Shown here: in pieces, positions 42,310 through 49,984 of the stretch
Layout of the letters: each line of letters begins with the position of its first letter
Position numbering within the stretch: the stretch's first letter is position 1
Assembly (NCBI GenBank): GCA_009836625.1
Contig: VXVC01000007.1
Span: forward strand, 583,590-647,589
Direction of reading: 5' to 3'
Origin: Holophagales bacterium
GTDB taxonomy: Bacteria > Acidobacteriota > Thermoanaerobaculia > Multivoradales > Multivoraceae
Length of the DNA stretch: 64,000 bases
The notes under the pieces: generated by a model
Told to the model about the DNA's origin: nothing
Seen by the model: the letters and a program-made list of their open reading frames with translations, nothing else
The model's database searches: none
Made by a program: the position numbers and the translations under genes

Positions 42310-43755
42310 TTACGCCGCGTCCGGTGATTCGTCGATGAAGTGGCCCAGGCGTTCGTAGGCCTCGGCGTCGCGACGGCGGATGGCGGCCGCCCAGACGACG
42401 CCGCACACGAAGAAGATCGGCACGGCGGCCCACAGCGAGCCGACCAGACCGGTGCTCGCCCCGGTCAGCGCGTCCCAGTTGACGACGACGAACACCATCG
42501 CCGCCGCCAGACCGAGCGCGCCCAGCCCCGGCGCCACCTTCGTGTGCCACGGCCGCGCGTCCAGACCGGTCCTGCGGAAGAACGCGATGACGGACAGCGA
42601 GGTCAGGCACTGCAGGCCGATGATCCCCAGCGCCGCGATGCCGCTCAGCCAGGCGAACAGGCCGGCGTACGGATCCAGTCCGGCGAGCACGAAGACCAGC
42701 GTGATGACAAAGGCGACCTCGGCCTGCAGCAGTCCGGCGAGGTACGGCGAGCCGTAGCGCGGGTGGGTGCGGGCGATCCGCCGTGGCAGCAGGCCCTCCC
42801 GCGCCATCGCGTAGAAGTAGCGCGCGGCCGCGTTGTGGAAGGCCAGCATGGCGGCGAAGATGGAGGTGAGGATGAGCCACTCCATCATGCTCGCCGACAG
42901 CGGGTGGACGTAGCTCGCGCTCGCGTCCAGGAACAGCCCGTCCGGGTTCCCGGTCGCGGCGGCGACGGCCTCGTCCTCGCCGTAGGCCTGGACGATCGAC
43001 CAGGAGGTCAGGGCGTAGAAGACGGTGATGATCGCCACCGCGACGTAGGTCGCCCGCGGCACGGTGCGCTTCGGATCCCGCGTCTCTTCGCCGTAGATCG
43101 CGGTCGCCTCGAAGCCGACGAACGTCGCGAAGGCGAAGACGAAGGTCACCCCGGGCGCGCCGGAGAAGATCTCGGCCGGGTTGAACGAATTGAGCTGGAG
43201 GCCGCTCGCGCCGCCGGTGAACACGACGGCGACGTCGAGCACCAGGAGGACGAGGACCTCGAGGATCAGCAGCACGCCCAGGACCCTGGCCGAGATCTCG
43301 ATCCCGAAGTAGCCGAGCACCGCGGTGATCGCCATCAGCACGAAGGACCACCAGTACCAGGCGATGTCGACGCCCAGCTTGGGGTTCAGGATGTTCACGG
43401 AGAAGAAGCCGAACAGCCCCCACAGCGCGCACTGGATCGTGTTGTACGAGAGGACGGCGACCAAAGCCCCGCCCAGGCCCGCCGGCCGCCCGAGGCCGCG
43501 CGCGATGTAGGCGTAGAACGCGCCGGCGTTCGTGACGAACCGGCTCATCGTCGCGTAGCCGACCGCGAACAGGGTCAGCACCAGACCCGTCAGCACCCAG
43601 GCCCCGGGCGCGCCGATGCCGTTGCCGATCGACAGCGGCGGCGGCACCGCGCCCATCATCGACGTCAGCGGCGCCGCCGAGCCGACGACCAGGAACACGA
43701 CGCCCCAGAGGCCGAGCGCGCCTGAGCGCAGGGACTGGGGCGCGCCCTCGCTCAC
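42310..43755 (-). CDS. APC-family amino acid/amine permease
   Basis: 481 residues, twelve likely helices. N-terminal GALGLWGVVFLVVGSAAPLT and GYATMSRFVTNAGAFYAYIARGLG are hallmark APC-family segments; YGEETRDPKRTVPRATY matches the conserved loop after helix 6. Similar to PuuP-type and other amine/amino acid importers. GTG 43755 overlaps the stop of the triple-fusion gene (GTGA), which decides against the longer Arg-rich N-terminus. It likely brings in the amine on which the PuuA-like enzyme acts. Confidence 0.91.
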   Translation of the reverse strand: MSEGAPQSLRSGALGLWGVVFLVVGSAAPLTSMMGAVPPPLSIGNGIGAPGAWVLTGLVLTLFAVGYATMSRFVTNAGAFYAYIARGLGRPAGLGGALVAVLSYNTIQCALWGLFGFFSVNILNPKLGVDIAWYWWSFVLMAITAVLGYFGIEISARVLGVLLILEVLVLLVLDVAVVFTGGASGLQLNSFNPAEIFSGAPGVTFVFAFATFVGFEATAIYGEETRDPKRTVPRATYVAVAIITVFYALTSWSIVQAYGEDEAVAAATGNPDGLFLDASASYVHPLSASMMEWLILTSIFAAMLAFHNAAARYFYAMAREGLLPRRIARTHPRYGSPYLAGLLQAEVAFVITLVFVLAGLDPYAGLFAWLSGIAALGIIGLQCLTSLSVIAFFRRTGLDARPWHTKVAPGLGALGLAAAMVFVVVNWDALTGASTGLVGSLWAAVPIFFVCGVVWAAAIRRRDAEAYERLGHFIDESPDAA

Positions 43756-46541
43756 GGCCGCGGTCCGATCCCGAGTTCCCGGAGCCGCGCCTCGTCTTCC
43801 GCGTACTCGCGCTGGATCGCCTCGAGTTCGGCGTCGATCGCCTGCTTCGACCACCACTTGTCGCGGAACATCAGGCCGCGAATCCTACGCGCGTTGCCGA
43901 TGTCGTCGAGCGGGTTCGCGTCCAGGAGCAGAACGTCGCCCCGCGCACCCGTGGCGAGCACCCCGAACTCGCCTTCCCGGTCCATGTAGCGGGCCGCCTC
44001 CGAGGTCGCGGCTTCCAGGGCCTGGTACGGCGTCAGGCCGGCCTCGACGAAGAGGCCCATCTCCCGGTGGACGGTGTAGCCGGTGGCCGACACGTCGGTA
44101 CCGACGAGGAGCGGCGCGCCCGCGTCGTGGAGCGCCTTGACCAAGCCGAGCCGCGCGGAGCGCGTCCCGGTGATCCCGGCCCGCTCGCGCGGTCCGTAGA
44201 GGGTGTAGAGCCACTCGATGCCGCCGGGCGTCGTCGGGTGCTCGTACTTGCCGATCTCGCCCCCGTCGCGCTGCGGCCGGTCGAACTCGGTCACCGTGCT
44301 GTCCCACAGGGCGAGGGTGGGCACGTTCCAGACCTCGTACCGCGCGGTCAGCGCTGCCAGTTCCGCCACCTTCTCCGGCGAGCACCACGCCCAGCCCTGG
44401 TAGATGTCCTGCCGGACCGGTTTCATCTTCACGTGCGGCGCCGCGCAGGCGACGTCGTAACCGGTCAGGTGCTCGATCGAGCGCAGCCCGCGCTCCAGGG
44501 CGTGCCCCAGGGGCACGCGGATCGGCACGTGAGCCGCCACCGTGAGGCCCACCTCAGCGGCGGCCGCCATCACCGCGTCGAAGACCTCGGGGCTAAGCGT
44601 CGTGTAGACCTTGGCCAGGTCGTAGCCGTCGGCCGCGCTGCGGCGCACGAAGTCCGCGGCCTCCTCGGGCTCCGTGAACGTTCGCGGCAGCGGGAAGAGC
44701 GGCGGGTCGCCGTCCATCAGCGGCGACGAGACGAAGATGCGCGGCCCGAACAGCTCGCCGCGTTCGATCGCGTCGCGCGCCTCCAGGACCAGGGGGCCTC
44801 CCGACGGATCTCTAGCCGTCGCGACGCCGAACATGACGTACTGCCTCAGGTTCTGGTCGCGCATCCGGATGCGCGAGGCGTCCGTGCCGTCCCAGGCGAA
44901 GCCGTCGAAGTGGTTGTGCATGTCGGCGAGCGCCGGGATGACGTACTTGCCGACACCGTCGATGACGTGGGCATCGGCGGGCGTGCAGCCTGGACTGCTG
45001 GGGCAGACGTCGGCGATCCGTTCGTCGCGGATGACCAGGGTGTGATCCTCGAGCACGAGCGGCGTGCGCGAGGTCATCGGGATGAGTGTCGCGTGTTCGA
45101 TCGCGGTGACGCCCGACGCGTCGTCGGGGCTCGTAGCCCCCACGGTCTCCGCGGCCGTCAGGCGGACCAGGGCGCCGGGGTTGTTCAGAAGAAGGTAGAT
45201 CGCGCCGTCCGGGCCGTTCTTGATGTCGCGGATGCGGCCGTGGCCCTTGAACAGGAGTTCCTGGCGGGTGACCCGGCCGCCTTCGATCTCCAGGCGCCGG
45301 AGTTCCTCGAAGGAGAGCGAACCGACCAGGAGGTCGCCCCGCCAGCTCTCGAAGGCCGGGCCGGCCACGAACTCGATCGGGCCGACGGCGAGCGCCGGCG
45401 TCCACTCGACGACCGGCGGCTCGATGCCGTCGGCGTGGGTCCGGTCGCTGACGACCGAGCCGTCGTAGTTGACGCCGAAGGTGACCACCGGCCAGCCGTA
45501 GTTCCGGCCCTTCACCAGGAGGTTCAGCTCGTCGCCGCCGCGCGGTCCGTGCTCGGCGGCCCAGATCGCGCCGGTCTCCGGGTGCTGCGCCATGCCCTGG
45601 ACGTTCCGGTTGCCGAGGGTGAACACCGCGCCGAGCGCTCCGTCCTCGCCGGCGAAGGGGTTGTCGTCCGGGATGCCGCCGTCGGGCCGGATGCGGAACA
45701 CCTTGCCCGAAGGCATTGCGGGGTCCTGCGAGTTCATGGCCGCGCTCATGTCGCCGATCGAGAAGTAGAGGAAGCCGTCGCGGTCGAACAGCAGCCGGCC
45801 GCCCCAGTGCTTGCTATCGGGCAGGTGGTACTCGGGATCGAGCCGGAACAGGTACTCCGTGTCCAGCCAGCGGTTGCCGTCGACGCGGCCGCGGATGATC
45901 CGGGTCAGTCCGCGGGCGTAGCGGTTGTTCGGGTCCTCCGAGTGGCTGATCGCCGCGTAGACCCACCCGTTCTCCGCGTAGTCCGGGTCGAGCGCGATGT
46001 CCATCAACCCGCCGGTCGAGGTCGCGAGGTCGACCGGCGGCAGCCCCGTGATCCGCTCCGGGTCCACCTTGCCATCCCGGTACCGGAGCAGGTAGCCCGC
46101 GTCCTCGGAGATCAGCGCCTCCGACGGGCCCGTGAACTCGATGCCCCAAGGGTTCTCCAGTTCGTCGGTCGCCAGGTATTCGACCCGCAGGGTGTAGTGC
46201 TCCGTTTCGACCGCCGGCGGCAATGGCTTGGCGATCCAGACCTCCTCCGTCTGCAGGCTGTAGATCAGCTCGACCAGCGCCGCCATCTCCTCGTCCGAGA
46301 GTTCGCCGAGATAGCCCGGCATGTCGGTGCCCGGGATGCCGTGCCGGATGTTGCTCTCGACCGAGAAGCCGTCCCGGCCGAACCGCCAGTCCGACTTGAT
46401 CAGCGGCTCCGCCAGGCCGCCTTCGAGCGCCTGCCCGTGACAGCCGCCGCAGTGGAGGCGGTAGAGGGCGCGCGCGTCCGGCTCCGCCGCCGCGACGGGA
46501 ACGGCCGCGAGCAGCACCGAGACCAGGAGGCTAGTTGGCAC
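43752..46541 (-). CDS. Triple fusion: cytochrome c, glucose/sorbosone-dehydrogenase-like propeller, amidohydrolase
   Basis: 929 residues. Signal peptide to about 19. Heme c site Cys31-x-x-Cys34-His35 (HCGGCHGQ) with a distal Met region (DMPGYLGELSDEE). Residues about 115-462 are a six-bladed propeller of the GSDH/PQQ sugar dehydrogenase type (ENPWGIEF, LDPDYAENGWVY, KHWGGRL, LGNRNVQGMA, EHGPRGGDE). Residues about 478-925 are an amidohydrolase: His542-x-His544 (DMHNH), Lys (AKVYTTL), HVPIRVPLG, IEHLTG and LVGTDVSATG. Oxidation and hydrolysis are thus tied in one periplasmic protein. Overlaps both neighbours. I have not met this exact order of domains before. Confidence 0.9.
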   Translation of the reverse strand: MPTSLLVSVLLAAVPVAAAEPDARALYRLHCGGCHGQALEGGLAEPLIKSDWRFGRDGFSVESNIRHGIPGTDMPGYLGELSDEEMAALVELIYSLQTEEVWIAKPLPPAVETEHYTLRVEYLATDELENPWGIEFTGPSEALISEDAGYLLRYRDGKVDPERITGLPPVDLATSTGGLMDIALDPDYAENGWVYAAISHSEDPNNRYARGLTRIIRGRVDGNRWLDTEYLFRLDPEYHLPDSKHWGGRLLFDRDGFLYFSIGDMSAAMNSQDPAMPSGKVFRIRPDGGIPDDNPFAGEDGALGAVFTLGNRNVQGMAQHPETGAIWAAEHGPRGGDELNLLVKGRNYGWPVVTFGVNYDGSVVSDRTHADGIEPPVVEWTPALAVGPIEFVAGPAFESWRGDLLVGSLSFEELRRLEIEGGRVTRQELLFKGHGRIRDIKNGPDGAIYLLLNNPGALVRLTAAETVGATSPDDASGVTAIEHATLIPMTSRTPLVLEDHTLVIRDERIADVCPSSPGCTPADAHVIDGVGKYVIPALADMHNHFDGFAWDGTDASRIRMRDQNLRQYVMFGVATARDPSGGPLVLEARDAIERGELFGPRIFVSSPLMDGDPPLFPLPRTFTEPEEAADFVRRSAADGYDLAKVYTTLSPEVFDAVMAAAAEVGLTVAAHVPIRVPLGHALERGLRSIEHLTGYDVACAAPHVKMKPVRQDIYQGWAWCSPEKVAELAALTARYEVWNVPTLALWDSTVTEFDRPQRDGGEIGKYEHPTTPGGIEWLYTLYGPRERAGITGTRSARLGLVKALHDAGAPLLVGTDVSATGYTVHREMGLFVEAGLTPYQALEAATSEAARYMDREGEFGVLATGARGDVLLLDANPLDDIGNARRIRGLMFRDKWWSKQAIDAELEAIQREYAEDEARLRELGIGPRP

Positions 46542-48276
46542 CGGCGGTGTACACCCTCTCGCCGGCGATGAACGTCATCTCCACCTTCGTCCGATGCACC
46601 TCGGTCGGTTCGACGTCGAACGGGTTCTGCGAGGTGACGACGAGGTCGGCCTCCTTGCCGACTTCGATCGTGCCGACCTTGTCGCCCTGGCCCATCAGGC
46701 GCGCGCCGTTCCAGGTCATGATGCGGAGCGCGTCCTCGAGCCTCACCTGTCCCTGGAGGCCAAGCGTCTCCTCGCTGCCGCCCGGCACCTGCCGGGTCAC
46801 CATCGTCTCGACGGCGAGCCACGGGTCGACCAGGGGCACCACCGGCCAGTCCGAGCCGGCGGCGACCAGGGCGCCCGTGTCGAGAGCGTCCCTGATCGGA
46901 ACCCAGCGCTTCATCCGCTCGTCGCCGACCGCCTTGCGGATATCGATCGCCGCCATCGGCGTCGGGAACCAGATGTAGGGCGAGAACTCCCAGGCCATCC
47001 CCAGTTCGCGCGGGCGGGGAATGTCGGCCGGGTCGACGAAGGTGCTGTGGCCGACGTCGTGCATCGGGCCGCCGAAGCCATTCCGTGCCCGGGCCGCCGC
47101 GACGGCGTCGATCGCGGCCCGCACCGCGCCGTCGCCGGCGGCGTGCATCTTCACGTGAAGCCCCTGGCGGTCGAACGCCGTGACCGCGTCGTTCAGCGCC
47201 TCCTGCGGCACCAGGAGCAGCCCGAGCCTGGGCCGCGGATCGTCCTCGCCGGTCGAGTCCTCGTAGGGCGCGAGCATCGCCGCGGTGTGGCTCTCCGTCG
47301 GCACGCCGTCGAGCATGATCTTCACGCAGTCGACCTTCAGTCGCTCGCTCTCGTAGGTCGCCCGGATCGCGAGCTGGGACTCGGCCGCGTCGGCGAGCGC
47401 CGGATCGTGCGCCCAGGCGACGCAGGCCCGCACCCGCTGCTTCAACGTGCCCTCGCGCGCCAGTCGGGCCAGCGCGCCGAGCTGCCACGAATTCGCGTAG
47501 GCGACGGTGAACGACGTGATGCCGTGCGCCAGCATCTCGTCGGTGGCGATCTTCATGCCCTGCATCTTCTGCGCGTCCGAGGCCGGAGGAATCACCGACG
47601 CCACCATGGCGTTGGCCGTCTCGCGCAGCAGGCCGGTCGGGTCGCCGTCCTGGTCGCGCTCGATGATCCCGCCCTCCGGGTCCGGCGTGTCGCGGTCGAC
47701 GCCGGCGACTTCCAGCGCCATCGTGTTGACCCAGACGCTGTGGTGGGACTCGTCGTAGAGGAAGACCGGGTTGTCCGGCGACACGGCGTCCAGGAACTGC
47801 CTGGTCTGCTGGCCGGGCTCGAACACCGCCGCCACCCAGTTGCCGCCGTTGATCCACTCCCCCGGCTCGGCTCGAGAGGCGCACTCGCCGACCGACTCGC
47901 TGATGATGTCCGGCGTCGCGCCCGGAGGCAGGCGGCACGAGAACTCCTGCATCCCCGCGATCAGCGGATGCACGTGGACGTCGTGGAAGCCGGGGAAGAC
48001 GGTCCGGCCGGCGAGGTCGATCACGTCGGTCGAGCCGGTGCGGAACGCGGCGACGGAGGCGCTGTCGCCGACCGCGACGATGACGCCGTCGCGGATCGCG
48101 ATCGACTCCGCCCAGCCGTCAGGGGTGTAGACGTTGCCGCCGTCGAGGATCGTGTCCGCCGGGTCGTTGCGGGACGGCGCCGGCTCGCCGTCCTGGAACT
48201 GGGCGACGGCGGGCTGGGCGATGGCGGCGGCGAGGGTCAGGGCGAGAAGAGGCGGGCGCACCCAGTTAGTTCTCAT
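46531..48276 (-). CDS. Exported amidohydrolase, YtcJ-like
   Basis: 581 residues. Signal peptide MRTNWVRPPLLALTLAAAIA. Metal motif FPGFHDVHVHPLIAG (HxH), then the YtcJ-like series NGGNWVAAVFEPG, HHSVWVNTMALEVAG, CVKIMLDGVPTESHTAAML, MHAAGDGAVRAAIDAV and AAGSDWPVVPL (final Asp). The family includes N-substituted formamide deformylase (NfdA) and hydrolyses C-N bonds. ATG 48276 has GGAG upstream and overlaps the preceding amidohydrolase by 11 bases. Paralogue of that neighbour; unlike it, no lipobox. Confidence 0.92.
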   Translation of the reverse strand: MRTNWVRPPLLALTLAAAIAQPAVAQFQDGEPAPSRNDPADTILDGGNVYTPDGWAESIAIRDGVIVAVGDSASVAAFRTGSTDVIDLAGRTVFPGFHDVHVHPLIAGMQEFSCRLPPGATPDIISESVGECASRAEPGEWINGGNWVAAVFEPGQQTRQFLDAVSPDNPVFLYDESHHSVWVNTMALEVAGVDRDTPDPEGGIIERDQDGDPTGLLRETANAMVASVIPPASDAQKMQGMKIATDEMLAHGITSFTVAYANSWQLGALARLAREGTLKQRVRACVAWAHDPALADAAESQLAIRATYESERLKVDCVKIMLDGVPTESHTAAMLAPYEDSTGEDDPRPRLGLLLVPQEALNDAVTAFDRQGLHVKMHAAGDGAVRAAIDAVAAARARNGFGGPMHDVGHSTFVDPADIPRPRELGMAWEFSPYIWFPTPMAAIDIRKAVGDERMKRWVPIRDALDTGALVAAGSDWPVVPLVDPWLAVETMVTRQVPGGSEETLGLQGQVRLEDALRIMTWNGARLMGQGDKVGTIEVGKEADLVVTSQNPFDVEPTEVHRTKVEMTFIAGERVYTAGAN

Positions 48277-49984
48277 GGACAATCGCTCCTACGTAAAGGG
48301 TCAACTCGACAGTCGTGTCGCTGACGTCCTCGATCGGCACTTCGAAGAGGTCGCGGTCGAGGACGATCAGGTCGGCGGACTTGCCGGCGGCGATCGTGCC
48401 GGCCCGCGACTCGACGCCCAGCAGCCGGGCGCCCGCGAGCGTGTAGAGCTCGATCGCTTCTTCCAGGCTCACCGCCTGCTCCGGCGCCAGCGTCCCGGGA
48501 TACCCGCCCCACGGGTCGGCACGGGTGACCAGCGCCTCCATGCCGGGCCAGGGGTTCATGTCCGGGATCACCGCCGGCCAGTCCGAGCCGACGATGACGT
48601 GGGCGCCCGCGTCGAGCAGTTCCCGCACCGGCCAGGAGCGGTCGGCGCGGTCGCCGATGGCGGCGCGGATGGAGTCCGAGATCAACGACGGGTACCAGAT
48701 CGCCGGCGACATGTCCGCCACCGCGCCGAGTTCGGCGAAGCGCGGCACGTCCTCAGGCGCCACGAAACCGGAATGGGCGAGCTGATGCATCAGCCCGGAG
48801 TCGCCGTTCTGTTCGCGCGCGAACTCGATCGCGTCGAGCGCGACCCGGACCGCCCGGTCGCCCGCCGTGTGGATGTTGACCGTGACGCCGAGCGCGTCGA
48901 GTTGCTGGAGCCAGGCGTTCAGCGCTTCCGGAGGCACCAGCAGTTCGCCGTTGTGAGCCGGTCCGCCCGGCTCCTCCGGCTCGTAGTCGTCGAGCATCGC
49001 CGCCGTCCGCGCGACGGACGGCACGCCGTCGAGGAAGATCTTGACGTGGTCGGCGTCGAGGTTGGCGGCCCGGTTCTCCTCGCACAGCCGCTCCAGGGCG
49101 CCGACATCGAGATCGAGCGTGCCGGCGACCAACGGTATGGCGATCGATGCGGCCATGTGCACGGTCAGCGCGCCCTCGTCCGCCAGGGTCTTGTAGGCGG
49201 CGACGCCGGTGCCCGCATCGCCCGCCTCCTTGATGCCGACGATGCCGAAGCGGTTCGCGGTACGGATCGACTCGCGGGCGGCGCGGAGGAACTGCTCCGC
49301 CGTCTTGTCGGGAATCGCCTGGAACACCGGGTACATCGCCGCTTCGAGCAGCAGGCCGTTCGGCTCGCCGGTCGCCTCGTCCAGCACGACCTCGCCGCCT
49401 TCGACGACCGTGCCGGCGTCGATGCCGGCCAGTTCCAGGGCCTTGCTGTTCACCCAGCGGTTGTGGCCGGTGTCGTCCGCCAGGCTGATCGCCACCTCGC
49501 CCGAGAACCGGTCCAGCCACTCGCGCGGCGAGTCGATCTCGTGCTCGACGAAGAAGTTGCTCGTCCAGCGCCCGCCCTCGATCCAGGCCGCGGCGGGATC
49601 GGCCGCGACGCAGGCCGACAGGGTCTCCTCGATTTCCGCCGGTCCCGCGGTGGGCGGGAACAGGCACTGGAGCAGCACCTCGGTGCCGCCGAGGACGGGA
49701 TGGACATGGGCGTCGTAGATGCCCGGCATCGCCATCCGGCCTTTGAGGTCGCGGACCTCGGTGTTCGCGCCGCGCAGTTCCAGCGCCTCGGAAGTCGAGC
49801 CGACGAAGGTGAACTCGCCACCGGCGATCGCGACCGCTTCCGCCCAGGGCTGCGCGGCTTCGAGGGTGTAGATGCGGCCGTTGGTGAGGATCAGGTCGGC
49901 GTCGCCGTCGCCCGCGGGAGCGCAGGCGACGGCTAAGGCAACGACACCAAGGAGCCTAGAACTTGTAGCCGACGGAAACGCCAT
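48266..49984 (-). CDS. Lipoprotein amidohydrolase, YtcJ-like
   Basis: 572 residues. Lipobox LAVACAP gives a lipid-anchored Cys at about 21. Same signature series as the neighbour: MPGIYDAHVHPVLGG, EGGRWTSNFF, GHNRWVNSKALELAG, HVKIFLDGVPSVARTAAML, IHTAGDRAVRVALDAI and IVGSDWPAVIPDMNPW. Likely hydrolyses an amide or N-formyl type bond at the periplasmic face. ATG 49984 lies 29 bases inside the end of the TonB receptor gene. Two such enzymes in tandem suggest different substrates or successive steps. Confidence 0.92.
   Translation of the reverse strand: MAFPSATSSRLLGVVALAVACAPAGDGDADLILTNGRIYTLEAAQPWAEAVAIAGGEFTFVGSTSEALELRGANTEVRDLKGRMAMPGIYDAHVHPVLGGTEVLLQCLFPPTAGPAEIEETLSACVAADPAAAWIEGGRWTSNFFVEHEIDSPREWLDRFSGEVAISLADDTGHNRWVNSKALELAGIDAGTVVEGGEVVLDEATGEPNGLLLEAAMYPVFQAIPDKTAEQFLRAARESIRTANRFGIVGIKEAGDAGTGVAAYKTLADEGALTVHMAASIAIPLVAGTLDLDVGALERLCEENRAANLDADHVKIFLDGVPSVARTAAMLDDYEPEEPGGPAHNGELLVPPEALNAWLQQLDALGVTVNIHTAGDRAVRVALDAIEFAREQNGDSGLMHQLAHSGFVAPEDVPRFAELGAVADMSPAIWYPSLISDSIRAAIGDRADRSWPVRELLDAGAHVIVGSDWPAVIPDMNPWPGMEALVTRADPWGGYPGTLAPEQAVSLEEAIELYTLAGARLLGVESRAGTIAAGKSADLIVLDRDLFEVPIEDVSDTTVELTLYVGAIVHEN

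Noticed and set aside
48241..48276. A fifth three-hairpin repeat copy at the start of the amidohydrolase gene (GCGCACCCAGTTAG)
   Set aside because: Only about a dozen bases match and no hairpins are present; likely chance.
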